Source: Lepagella muris (GTDB taxonomy: Bacteria; Bacteroidota; Bacteroidia; Bacteroidales; Muribaculaceae). From it: a stretch of 64,000 bases of DNA. Location: positions 1 to 64,000 of the forward strand of contig NZ_SRYB01000001.1 in the NCBI RefSeq assembly GCF_004793975.1, written 5' to 3'. This document shows, one piece after another, positions 1 through 7,595 of this stretch. Both the position numbers and the translations under genes were made by a program. The stretch's first letter is position 1, and each line of letters opens with the position of its first letter. The notes beneath the pieces are model-generated. The model was not told where the DNA came from and ran no database searches. It saw only the letters and a list, made by a program, of their open reading frames with translations.

Positions 1-28
1 GAGCGGGAGAGTAGGTAATCGCCGCCTT
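1..28 (+). rRNA. rrf: 3' end of 5S rRNA (partial)
   Basis: The first bases (GGGAGAGTAGGTAATCGCCG) match the conserved 3' arm of Bacteroidetes 5S rRNA, where a GGGAGAGTAGGT stretch is followed by CGCCG and the terminal helix strand. The rest of the gene lies left of the window. A strong terminator follows at once, as expected at the end of an rRNA operon. Seen: the motif and the terminator. Inferred: the exact end, which could be off by a few bases. Confidence 0.7.
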
Positions 29-30
29 AT

Positions 31-67
31 GGAAGCCGACTGAGCGATCAGCCGGCTTCCTTTTTTT
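31..67 (+). terminator. Rho-independent terminator of the rRNA operon
   Basis: A 13-bp stem (31-43 with 48-60, one A/C mismatch) is closed by a GCGA tetraloop and followed by seven T (61-67). This is a classic intrinsic terminator on the plus strand just after the 5S end. Confidence 0.88.
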
Positions 68-111
68 GTTGTGGTTGTCGTTGTTATCCCCGGAGGGGAT
101 AGCAGCTGCTT

Positions 112-159
112 GGACGGCTTGGACCTCTTAGACCTCTTTGACTTCTTTGACCTCTTTGT
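112..159. repeat. Degenerate 9-bp tandem repeat (GACCTCTTT)
   Basis: About five head-to-tail copies of a 9-10 base word, GGACGGCTT, GGACCTCTTA, GACCTCTTT, GACTTCTTT, GACCTCTTT, lie between the rRNA terminator and the AraC gene. No coding signal is seen. Other gaps in the window carry short tandem words of different sequence. Confidence 0.7.
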
Positions 160-177
160 CAATACTGTCATTGATGT

Positions 178-224
178 CAAATCGGCAATTTGATAATTTG
201 TCAGATTATCAGATTGCCGATTTG
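178..224. repeat. 20-bp inverted repeat downstream of AraC gene
   Basis: Arms 178-197 and 205-224 pair over 20 bp with one mismatch (a possible T/G wobble) around a 7-base loop. No T-run follows on either strand, so it is not a standard intrinsic terminator, though it lies 20 bases past the AraC stop codon and may protect or end that transcript. Confidence 0.6.
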
Positions 225-244
225 TCAGATTGTATTGCTGATGA

Positions 245-1174
245 TTATGTGAATTTGCGGCGGTAGATGGTGGGGGAGAAGCCTGTGTGGTGCTTGAAGT
301 ATTTCCCGAAGAAGGATTGGTTGGGAAAGTTGAGTGCTACGGAGATCTCTTGGATTGTCATGTCGGTTGTCTTTAGTAGGACTTTCGCTTCCATTATGAC
401 GTAGTTCTCTATCCAGTCACCGGCGGTACGTCCGGAGAGTTCTTTCACTACGGATGAGAGATGCTTGGGAGTGATGAAGAGTTTGTGAGCATAGTATGCC
501 ACCTGACGTTGTGTGCGGAAATCCTCGCTCACCGACAGGATAAATTTTGCCATTATCTCCTCTTTACGTGATTTCGGGGATTCAACCTTTCCGGAATTTT
601 TCTTATAGTTGATGTCCATCATTTCATAGAGAGCTGCTTGTAGCATGCAATGCACCTTCTGTTTGAGAAATGGTGTCTTCTTTTCCCGTAGTTTCAATCT
701 TATGAACTTTAGGAATGTCTTTATGCCTTCGGCTTCCTCTTCAGTGAGGTCGGTGACCGGTTCGGTACGGTGATGCATGAGGAGAGGAAGTATGTCGGTA
801 AGTTTCGGAAGTACATCCTGCACAAGATGTTTCGAACAGGCCATTATTGAACTTTGAAAATCTTCTGAATATTCGGATAGGTATATGTAATTCTTAGGTT
901 GGATTACGATAAGGGAATTTTTCTTTAATTCGTATTCACGTATGTCGATTCCAATCTTGCCTACCCCTTCCGTACAGATAGCTATGACGAGAGCATCAAG
1001 ACGGAGGGGATATATGTCGGACATGTGGAAAGAGACACCATGATCAAAGACTATTATGTCTTCGTTCAGGTTGTCTGCATTGACATTGCGTACAATCTGG
1101 TGGATTGTCACGAGATCTGAATTGGATGATGTATTCTGAGTATGCATAATTCGGGTCTGGGATTTGTCCGACAA
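245..1174 (-). CDS. AraC family transcriptional regulator
   Basis: A 309-residue DNA-binding regulator. The C-terminal ~100 residues are a double helix-turn-helix of the AraC/XylS type: the first helix pair lies in the stretch beginning VAYYAHKLFITPKHLSSVVK, and the family signature is seen in IQEISVALNFPNQSFFGKYF followed by GFSPTIYRR. The N-terminal ~170 residues would be a cupin-like sensing or dimer domain, as in other AraC proteins, but no ligand can be read from it. It lies 24 bases after a glycosyltransferase gene on the same strand, so the two may be co-transcribed. Target genes are unknown; being second in an operon with a sugar transferase hints at surface polysaccharide control, which is inference only. 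Confidence 0.9.
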   Translation of the reverse strand: MSDKSQTRIMHTQNTSSNSDLVTIHQIVRNVNADNLNEDIIVFDHGVSFHMSDIYPLRLDALVIAICTEGVGKIGIDIREYELKKNSLIVIQPKNYIYLSEYSEDFQSSIMACSKHLVQDVLPKLTDILPLLMHHRTEPVTDLTEEEAEGIKTFLKFIRLKLREKKTPFLKQKVHCMLQAALYEMMDINYKKNSGKVESPKSRKEEIMAKFILSVSEDFRTQRQVAYYAHKLFITPKHLSSVVKELSGRTAGDWIENYVIMEAKVLLKTTDMTIQEISVALNFPNQSFFGKYFKHHTGFSPTIYRRKFT

Positions 1175-1198
1175 TTTAGGATATTGGTATCGGGATCA

Positions 1199-1957
1199 CT
1201 ATTTCTGTCGTGATGAGAATTTGCGTGCAGCGGCTCTTCCTATGAAGGATATATGGTTGATTATGGTAGATGTCAGTCCGTAGTGGTCCTTCATGATATG
1301 AAATCGTTCAAGCAGGGATTTCATCTTGTTCTTGTCGGTCATGCCGTCGCTTAGATAGTCGATAGCCACGGTATGCAGATTGACACAGTTGCCGGGTTTT
1401 GATTTGCGGATGCATCGTATTGTCCAGTCATAGTCTGCTGAAAACCTGTATGATGTGTCGTAGAAGGGAGCGATATCCTTCTTGACCATGAACGCCTGAT
1501 GGCATACCAGCATGCCGTCGGCAAAGGATTGGAATGACAGCACGTCAGGCACTGACAGGTGGCGTGGGGCAATGAAATTGCGTTGACTGTCTACAATCAC
1601 GGTATCAGCATATATTATGTCGGGATTCTTCATAGCCTCGGCGGCATATTTTCCGAGAATGTCGTCGGAATGGAAAGAGTCGCCGGCATTAAGAAACAGT
1701 ACGTATTTCCCCTTCGCCAGCCTCAACCCCTTGTTCATGGCATCATAAAGCCCCTTATCAGGCTCGCTGAGGATACGTAGGGAAGGGATTCCGAGTTTAC
1801 GGGCTATTTGCAGGGTGTTGTCGCTCGATGCGCCATCGATTATTATGTGTTCGAAGTCGCTGCATTTCTGTTCTGCCACAGATTTCATTGTCGCAGGCAG
1901 ATGGGCTGCCGCGTTAAACGTGATTGTAATTATGGAGATAAGAGGTTGCTGTAGCAT
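1199..1957 (-). CDS. Family 2 glycosyltransferase
   Basis: A 252-residue GT-A fold glycosyltransferase of family 2, which moves a sugar from a nucleotide sugar to an acceptor at the cytoplasmic side of the membrane. The N-terminus has the usual start PLISIITITFNA, then IIIDGASSDNT for nucleotide binding, and the KGLYDAMNKGLRLAKGKYV stretch leading to FLNAGD, which stands where the DxD metal motif normally lies. No membrane segment is seen. Length is normal for single-domain WcaA-type enzymes. It is first in a likely two-gene unit with the AraC gene. A minus-strand TAATTTTG box (1994-1987) lies about 30 bases upstream and may be its -7 element. Donor and acceptor cannot be told. Confidence 0.88.
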   Translation of the reverse strand: MLQQPLISIITITFNAAAHLPATMKSVAEQKCSDFEHIIIDGASSDNTLQIARKLGIPSLRILSEPDKGLYDAMNKGLRLAKGKYVLFLNAGDSFHSDDILGKYAAEAMKNPDIIYADTVIVDSQRNFIAPRHLSVPDVLSFQSFADGMLVCHQAFMVKKDIAPFYDTSYRFSADYDWTIRCIRKSKPGNCVNLHTVAIDYLSDGMTDKNKMKSLLERFHIMKDHYGLTSTIINHISFIGRAAARKFSSRQK

Positions 1958-2099
1958 GATGAATAATCTGACGTTTTAGGTCAATGCAAAATTAATGAAA
2001 AATAGCGAAAAAAGAGGTATTAAACCATATTTTTTATGGATCCTCGGGCATTTCTTTATTTAGAATCAATTCAAATTACGCCGAATAGATGAGATTTAG

Positions 2100-2130
2100 T
2101 TGTAATATTCGTTAGGAAATTCTAATTTTG
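2100..2130 (+). promoter_or_regulatory. Bacteroidetes-type promoter for the ferredoxin gene
   Basis: TTG at 2100-2102, a 20-base spacer, and TAATTTTG at 2123-2130 match the Bacteroidetes primary sigma consensus (TTTG/TTG, ~19-20 bases, TAnnTTTG). The ferredoxin start codon lies 45 bases downstream. Confidence 0.7.
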
Positions 2131-2174
2131 CATCAAAATAACTCAATAATAATAACTAAAAATAAACATTAACT

Positions 2175-2342
2175 ATGGCTTACGTAATTGGCGATAACTG
2201 CATCGCATGTGGCACTTGTATGTCGGTATGTCCGGTAGACGCAATTTCTGAGGGTGATATCTACAAAATCGATCCTGATACTTGCATCAGCTGCGGCAGC
2301 TGCGCACAGGTTTGCCCCAACGATGCTATCACTGAGGGTTGA
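2175..2342 (+). CDS. 2[4Fe-4S] ferredoxin, 55 residues
   Basis: A very short electron carrier that is easily missed. Two CxxCxxCxxxCP motifs are seen, at Cys9/12/15/19 and Cys37/40/43/47, each followed by Pro, which is the bacterial clostridial-type ferredoxin pattern holding two [4Fe-4S] clusters. It acts in the cytoplasm, passing electrons between partners such as pyruvate:ferredoxin oxidoreductase and Rnf in anaerobes; the partners are not in this window. The ATG at 2175 is the only sensible start, and the protein begins MAYVIGDNCIACG as such ferredoxins do. It has its own promoter and terminator, so it is a single-gene unit, consistent with high expression. Confidence 0.96.
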   Translation: MAYVIGDNCIACGTCMSVCPVDAISEGDIYKIDPDTCISCGSCAQVCPNDAITEG

Positions 2343-2365
2343 TAATCTCAGTATGCAAAGGAATG

Positions 2366-2397
2366 AAGGCTGTCTTAGATTACTAAGATGGCCTTTT
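2366..2397 (+). terminator. Intrinsic terminator of the ferredoxin gene
   Basis: A 13-bp stem (2366-2378 with 2383-2395, two G/T wobbles) with a 4-base loop, running into TTTT. It starts 23 bases after the ferredoxin stop codon. Confidence 0.78.
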
Positions 2398-2454
2398 ATC
2401 GTATTCTTCAGACGATTCCGGGCGTGGGGATGCTGACCGACGGATAATGCACTA

Positions 2455-2485
2455 TTGTATATAAGGCCGTTTTTTATTAATTTTG
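2455..2485 (+). promoter_or_regulatory. Bacteroidetes-type promoter for the dut operon
   Basis: TTG at 2455-2457, a 20-base spacer and TAATTTTG at 2478-2485. The dUTPase gene starts 85 bases downstream at 2570. Confidence 0.7.
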
Positions 2486-2569
2486 TAAAAAATCATCCGT
2501 GTACCCAACTTTTTACGTTTGGATTCGGTTAATGGATATAAAGAATTGATAAATCCCTTACTATATAAA

Positions 2570-3016
2570 ATGGACAGAATTAAGGTTAAGATCATAAATA
2601 AAAGTCATCATCCGTTGCCATCCTACGGCACTTTTGAAGCTGCCGGAATGGACGTGAGAGCATATCTCCCGGAGGGTGCAGTGACGCTTAAACCACGTCA
2701 GAGAGCATTGATACCTACGGGGCTATACATACAGCTCCCGCAAGGATATGAGTGCCAGATACGTCCGCGCTCCGGACTTGCGCTCAATTACGGGCTGTCA
2801 ATAGCAAATTCTCCGGGCACTGTCGATGCCGACTACAGGGGGGAGATTGGGATAATTCTGATCAACCTCGGTGAAGAGGATTATGTGGTCAACGACGGAG
2901 AGAGAATCTGCCAGATGGTAATAAAGCAGTATTCCCACGTGGAATGGGAGGAAGTGAGCGAACTCGACCGCACGAAGCGTGAGAATGGCGCGTTTGGTCA
3001 TACGGGCGTAAATTAA
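2570..3016 (+). CDS. dut: dUTP diphosphatase (dUTPase)
   Basis: Hydrolyses dUTP to dUMP and diphosphate in the cytoplasm, keeping uracil out of DNA and feeding dTMP synthesis. A homotrimeric dUTPase of 148 residues with all five family motifs in order: AAGMDVRA, PRSGLAL, the TVDADYRGEIGIILIN stretch with the catalytic Asp, RICQMVIKQY, and the C-terminal GAFGHTG (usually GGFGSTG). The frame is open from a TTG at 2519, but the ATG at 2570 (MDRIKVKII) fits the length and start of known dUTPases, so I chose it. It heads a run of four genes, dut, TPR, DUF4292 and EnvC-like, an order I recall from other Bacteroidales. Confidence 0.96.
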   Translation: MDRIKVKIINKSHHPLPSYGTFEAAGMDVRAYLPEGAVTLKPRQRALIPTGLYIQLPQGYECQIRPRSGLALNYGLSIANSPGTVDADYRGEIGIILINLGEEDYVVNDGERICQMVIKQYSHVEWEEVSELDRTKRENGAFGHTGVN

Positions 3017-3093
3017 AACCCTGTTTCGGATAGAAACAAGTCAGATTCGTAACAAGTCAGATAGAAATAAGGTCCCTCTTTAAATATTCTCCA

Positions 3094-4893
3094 TTGAAAA
3101 AGTATCAACTGATCATATTGCTCGTGTGTGCAGTCTCGGCTGCATTTATCTCCGTGTATGCTGCCGATGGCGGTGAGATTCGCCGGAAAGCCCGTTATTA
3201 TTATCTTGAGGGGGCACGTTGCCAGGCGGAGAACAACCATCTGGCGGCTTTCGAATATTTCAAGAAAGCATTCATGACCGACCCCTCATACGAAGAAGCG
3301 GCATCTGCCTACGGCATGAATCGCCTTATGGTGAAGACCGACACCCTACAAAGCAACCCCGAACTGAAGCGTTCGCTCGATTATATGCGCAGATTTGTCG
3401 ACGCATATCCTGCCGACCGTAATGAGGCTAACTCGTATGCCTACGTGGCTGCGCGCCTTGATTCCATTGAGGAGACGATAAGGGTGTATCAACGTCTTGA
3501 CTCGCTATATCCGGGGAAGGAGATGACGCTGCTGCAGCTTGCCGATGCATATATGCACGCCCACCGCGAGGCTGATGCCATAAAGGCATTGTGCAGATAT
3601 GAGACAGCGCAGGGGAAATCTCCCCAGGTATCGTTGAAGAAGATGAGTTTTATGTTGGCTGCCGGCGACACCGCCGCTGCCATAGATGAGGCGACTGCCC
3701 TTATCGACTATAACCGTCGCGAACCGTCGTTCAGGATACTGAAGGGGAATCTATACGAGGTGATCGGGAACAACGACTCCACGCTCGCATACTATAAGCA
3801 GGCGGAGGAACTGAATCCCGACAATGGGGCGGCAAAGATGGCGCTTGCCAATTTCTACAAGAATATAGGCGACAGCGTGGCTTTCGACAACAAGATGTAT
3901 GAGGCACTTCTCTCGGAAGACTTCATACAGGAGGAGAAGATCGCGATACTTGAGGAATATCTTCAGTCGCTTCTCAACGATAAGAGCGACACCGGACGCG
4001 GGGATCATCTTTTCAGTGTGCTGATGGAGCAATATCCTCATGAACCCGCAGTGCTCGACCTGGCGGCGCGATATAGCGGTGCGAAGGGAGACTATAAGGA
4101 TGCCGAGGAGCAGATAGGATATGCAATCGACCTTGACCCCGCCAACGTGGCTTACTGGGGGCAACTGATGCGCTACCAGCTTGCCGACGAGCGTGGCGCG
4201 GATGCGATGACCTCATATCGCAACGCTGCAAAGCATATCGATATACCCGACGGGATGAGGCTGATGTATGCCGCTGCCGCCGTTGATGAGAAGAAGTATG
4301 ATGAGGCTGAGAATACTTATGCCGAGATGATACATCAGGTTAACCCAGAGCTTCCGCTGACAGATTCCGTCACCGACACGCGATTCAGAAATTCATTGAA
4401 CTTCGATGACCTGACCAGGCTAAGTTCTATCTACACTATGTTGGGCGACACCTACTACAGTGCCGGGGATCTTGACAAGGCTTTCAGGGCATACGACAAC
4501 TCTCTATTCTTCTATGCATCGAATCCGGTCTCACTCAACAACTATGCATATTTCCTCACGGAGAACGGCGGGGATCTTGACAAGGCTTTGGAAATGAGTA
4601 CCAAGGCAATCGAGGGTGAGCCGGAGAATGATACTTATCTCGACACGTATGCATGGATCCTTTTCAAGAAGGGAGACTATAAGGAGGCTCTTGAATATCA
4701 GAAGAAGGCTATGGAGATTGCCGAGAAAAATGGTGATGTCGCAGCCGAATATTATCATCATATCGGCGATATACTCTTCATGAACCATCAGCCGGATGAG
4801 GCGGTGAAGAATTGGAAGCGTGCGCTGGAACTGGAGCCGGATAATGGGTTGCTGAAGAAGAAGGTGGCTCACAAGGCTTTCTTCTATGAATGA
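3094..4893 (+). CDS. Periplasmic tetratricopeptide repeat protein
   Basis: A 599-residue protein with an N-terminal signal sequence (KKYQLIILLVCAVSAAFISV then AADGG) and then TPR helices along most of its length. The clearest repeats are near residues 215-250 (from NLYEVIGNNDSTLAYYKQA) and 445-590, ending with the classic DEAVKNWKRALELEPDN. TPRs form a helical scaffold for protein binding. No catalytic motif is seen, so it is probably an envelope assembly factor; the neighbours (DUF4292 lipoprotein-like and EnvC-like genes) point to the periplasm. The start is TTG at 3094; it follows dut by 77 bases. Whether it is anchored or soluble cannot be told. Confidence 0.88.
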   Translation: MKKYQLIILLVCAVSAAFISVYAADGGEIRRKARYYYLEGARCQAENNHLAAFEYFKKAFMTDPSYEEAASAYGMNRLMVKTDTLQSNPELKRSLDYMRRFVDAYPADRNEANSYAYVAARLDSIEETIRVYQRLDSLYPGKEMTLLQLADAYMHAHREADAIKALCRYETAQGKSPQVSLKKMSFMLAAGDTAAAIDEATALIDYNRREPSFRILKGNLYEVIGNNDSTLAYYKQAEELNPDNGAAKMALANFYKNIGDSVAFDNKMYEALLSEDFIQEEKIAILEEYLQSLLNDKSDTGRGDHLFSVLMEQYPHEPAVLDLAARYSGAKGDYKDAEEQIGYAIDLDPANVAYWGQLMRYQLADERGADAMTSYRNAAKHIDIPDGMRLMYAAAAVDEKKYDEAENTYAEMIHQVNPELPLTDSVTDTRFRNSLNFDDLTRLSSIYTMLGDTYYSAGDLDKAFRAYDNSLFFYASNPVSLNNYAYFLTENGGDLDKALEMSTKAIEGEPENDTYLDTYAWILFKKGDYKEALEYQKKAMEIAEKNGDVAAEYYHHIGDILFMNHQPDEAVKNWKRALELEPDNGLLKKKVAHKAFFYE

Positions 4894-4940
4894 TATGACG
4901 GTTGTCGCCGCCGTCTCCCAATGGATACGGCATCGGAAAA

Positions 4941-5741
4941 ATGAATAGACAGATGAAACAGACAATAAGATATGCCGTATGTGTCATTATGCTGTTGTCA
5001 GGGTTACTGATGACGGCGGCACAGGAGGCTCTCGACTCTTCAAGACGAAGCGAGGTGGTGGATTCCATTGTGGCGCAATGGAACGAATGGGAAACGGTAT
5101 CTATCAACGGAAAACTGAGGATGCCGGGGCTGCCTCTTAGTCCAAGTGTGAAGATTTATATGGAGCGCGACAGTGCGGTGTTGATTTCATTGAGAGCTCC
5201 GCTGATGGGTGAGGTGGGGCGTGCCGAGATTTATGCCGACTCGCTGCTCGTGGTCAACAAGATGAAGAAGACATACGTGGCGGAACCCCTTACCGGCTTC
5301 ATGGCAAATTATCCCATCTCGCTTTCCGATGTGCAGAATCTTCTGCTCGGACGTCCGGTGGTGGTAGGTGAAGGTCTACTGTCTTCCGGATCGCCCGAAT
5401 CCATTGAACTGTTTTATGAGAATGACGGACAGTTGTCGATGATACCCGCATTGGAGAATGAGCTTGAGGGATTCAACTACGGATATTTGATTGACCGGTG
5501 GATGCGTGCTGCCGCACTGATTGTGGTGCCTGTGGAAAAGGAGGATACCTATGTGAGTGTGGAGTATGAATATCCCGGCAAAGGCTACGACATAAATGTG
5601 ATGTATTATTCCCCCGATAAGAAGAGAGGAGGCACACTGGAACTCGATGATCCTGTATGGGATGGAAGCGGGATATCTCCTATAAGGCTCAAAGGAGGGT
5701 ATACCCGGATGAAATTTGATGATTTCATAAAATCATTCTAA
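4941..5741 (+). CDS. DUF4292 domain protein, LolB-like envelope protein
   Basis: A 266-residue exported protein with an N-terminal hydrophobic segment (RYAVCVIMLLSGLLMTAA) and a DUF4292 fold, a Bacteroidetes family that resembles LolA/LolB lipoprotein carriers. Visible support: the stretch beginning VSINGKLRMPGLPLSPSVKI, then MERDSAVLISLRAPLMGEVG and KMKKTYVAEP, typical of this family. The frame opens at TTG 4902, but ATG 4941 or ATG 4953 puts the signal sequence at the front; I chose 4941. No lipobox Cys is seen. It sits 47 bases after the TPR gene and 43 before the EnvC-like gene, and probably shares their transcript. Role in lipoprotein or envelope transport is inferred from fold family only. 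Confidence 0.85.
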   Translation: MNRQMKQTIRYAVCVIMLLSGLLMTAAQEALDSSRRSEVVDSIVAQWNEWETVSINGKLRMPGLPLSPSVKIYMERDSAVLISLRAPLMGEVGRAEIYADSLLVVNKMKKTYVAEPLTGFMANYPISLSDVQNLLLGRPVVVGEGLLSSGSPESIELFYENDGQLSMIPALENELEGFNYGYLIDRWMRAAALIVVPVEKEDTYVSVEYEYPGKGYDINVMYYSPDKKRGGTLELDDPVWDGSGISPIRLKGGYTRMKFDDFIKSF

Positions 5742-5742
5742 G

Positions 5743-5776
5743 TAAGTCAGAAGTCAGAGTAAGTCAGAAGTCAGAG
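5743..5776 (+). repeat. 17-bp perfect tandem duplication
   Basis: TAAGTCAGAAGTCAGAG occurs twice head to tail (5743-5759 and 5760-5776), filling the gap between the DUF4292 stop and the EnvC-like start. AAGTCAGA also recurs twice in the gap before the TPR gene (near 3039-3062). Confidence 0.9.
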
Positions 5777-5784
5777 TTAAAGTT

Positions 5785-7563
5785 ATGAAGCGTGTTCCCC
5801 GTAATGCAGTTGTGTCGTGGATGGCACTCATGTCGTTAGTCCCATCGGATTATCTGCCGCTTATGCAGGCAGCCAATCCGCAGCAGCAGACCACCGCCAA
5901 AAGTCGGCGTGCCAAGTCTTCAGGGAATAAGGCAACCCAGCAGGCATCTAAGAAAGCAGCTCCGCAGACGGCGAAGAAGAAAAGTGCCAAAGCTACCGGG
6001 AAACGGAAGACAGAGACATCTTCCGACGTGAAGAGACAGCAGGAGGCTACAAACCGAGAGATTCGTCAGACAGAACAGCAGATAAAGGAGAACGACCGCT
6101 CGATAAAGAAGGGGCTAAGTGAACTCGGTAAACTTCAGGACGACATATCCGTATCAAAGAAGCGTATTTCCGAGACAACCGGTAAGATAACGTCTTTGTC
6201 AGGGAAAATCAGTAGCCTTGAATCCGGAATATCCGGGAATGAGGCGGAATTGCAGAAGCTTCGTGATGAATATCTCAAAGCCGTGAAGAAGATGAGGTCT
6301 GCGAGAAAGAACCGGTCGGCTCTTGCTTTTGTATTTGCATCTGATAATTTCAACCAGGCGTTGCGCCGCATGCGTTATCTGAGGCAGTTTTCCGAATGGC
6401 GCGACAGGCAGACTGCCGCCGTGGAGGAGAAGACCGCACAGCTGAAGACGCAGCGCGACCAGCTCTCATTAGTGAAGAAGGAGCAGGACCGGATGCTGAT
6501 TCAGCAGAAATCAGAGCAGGCGGTCTTGCAGAACCAATATGGTAAGCAGGATGCCTTGGTGGCTCAGTTGAAGGCAAACGGTCAGGCCCTACAGGCGCAT
6601 CTGAGCAAGAAACAGGCAGAGGCAAACGTATTGCGCAACAGAATCGCGGCATTGATTGCCGAGGAGCAGAGAAAGGCAGAGGAGGAGCGTAAACGCAAGG
6701 AGGCTGAGGCGCGACGTGCTGCCGAGGAGAAGGCTCGTAGGGAGGCTGAGGCACGACGTGCGGAGGAGGAGAGACGTGCACGTGAGGAACAGGCGCGTAT
6801 CGAAAGGGAGCGTATTGCCGCTGCTGAGGCTGCAAGATTAGCGGAGGAGAAGGCGCGTGAGGCTGAACTTCTCGCCAAGAAGGAGGCAAAGGAGAAAGAC
6901 AGGAAATCGAAGGCTGAGGCGGAGCGATTGAAGAAGGAGCGGGAGAAAGCGGCACAACAGGCTCGTAAGGAGGCTGAACTCCGAAAGAAGGAACTGGCGA
7001 AGAAAGAGGCGGAGGAGAGAGAGGCTGCCAAGAAGAGGGAGCGTGCTGCGGCTGATAAGGCGCGAGAGGATGCCAAGTTTGCAGAGGCACGCGGACGTGC
7101 CGCACGTTCTGAGAAGAAAGAGGCGGCAACTCCGGCTAAGGCACAGAATGGCAACTTCGCCGCAATGAAGGGAAGTCTCCCTAAACCGGTGGCGGGTTCA
7201 TTCAGGGTAACGTTGCGCTTCGGACGCCAGTCTTTGCCTAATCTTCCGCACGTGGAATATGACAATCCCGGTATAGATGCCGAGGTAGGAAGAGGGAGTG
7301 CCGCCCAGGCAGTATATGGGGGCACGGTATCCGGTGTGTATATGGTGCCCGGCTTTAACACTGTGGTCATAGTGAGTCATGGCAACTATTATACCGTGTA
7401 TGGCAACTTGTCGTCGGCAGCTGTGAAGGCGGGGGAGGATGTGAAAGCCGGTCAGCGTCTTGGTGTGATTGCCCCGGATGAGGATGATGACAAGCACAGT
7501 GTGCTCCATTTTGAGGTATGGCGCAACCGTGAGAAGCTGAATCCGCTTGAATGGATCAGATAG
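5785..7563 (+). CDS. EnvC-like murein hydrolase activator (degenerate LytM/M23 domain)
   Basis: A 592-residue periplasmic protein expected to activate amidases that split septal peptidoglycan. Order: signal-like N-terminus (1-30), a Lys/Ala-rich linker, a coiled coil (~80-270), a second long Ala/Glu/Arg-rich coiled coil (~285-455), and a C-terminal LytM domain (~475-592). The zinc ligands of active M23 enzymes are partly missing: where HxxxD is expected there is Asn494-PGI-Asp498, and the HxH motif reads Val573-Leu-His575. Loss of these residues is the EnvC/NlpD hallmark of a non-catalytic activator. The coiled coil is far more charged and repetitive than in E. coli EnvC. It ends the dut run and is convergent with the flippase gene. 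Confidence 0.9.
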   Translation: MKRVPRNAVVSWMALMSLVPSDYLPLMQAANPQQQTTAKSRRAKSSGNKATQQASKKAAPQTAKKKSAKATGKRKTETSSDVKRQQEATNREIRQTEQQIKENDRSIKKGLSELGKLQDDISVSKKRISETTGKITSLSGKISSLESGISGNEAELQKLRDEYLKAVKKMRSARKNRSALAFVFASDNFNQALRRMRYLRQFSEWRDRQTAAVEEKTAQLKTQRDQLSLVKKEQDRMLIQQKSEQAVLQNQYGKQDALVAQLKANGQALQAHLSKKQAEANVLRNRIAALIAEEQRKAEEERKRKEAEARRAAEEKARREAEARRAEEERRAREEQARIERERIAAAEAARLAEEKAREAELLAKKEAKEKDRKSKAEAERLKKEREKAAQQARKEAELRKKELAKKEAEEREAAKKRERAAADKAREDAKFAEARGRAARSEKKEAATPAKAQNGNFAAMKGSLPKPVAGSFRVTLRFGRQSLPNLPHVEYDNPGIDAEVGRGSAAQAVYGGTVSGVYMVPGFNTVVIVSHGNYYTVYGNLSSAAVKAGEDVKAGQRLGVIAPDEDDDKHSVLHFEVWRNREKLNPLEWIR

Positions 7564-7595
7564 ACTCACTCGCCAATCAGATAGACACACACCAA

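Noticed and set aside
2254..2436. 60-codon frame overlapping the ferredoxin gene
   Set aside because: It is out of frame with the clear 2[4Fe-4S] ferredoxin and runs through its terminator.
6350..7370. Long minus-strand open frames opposite the EnvC-like gene (about 260 codons)
   Set aside because: They arise from the Ala/Glu/Arg-rich coiled-coil codons of the real gene; the translations are low-complexity Ser/Ala/Pro and have no start signals or family marks.
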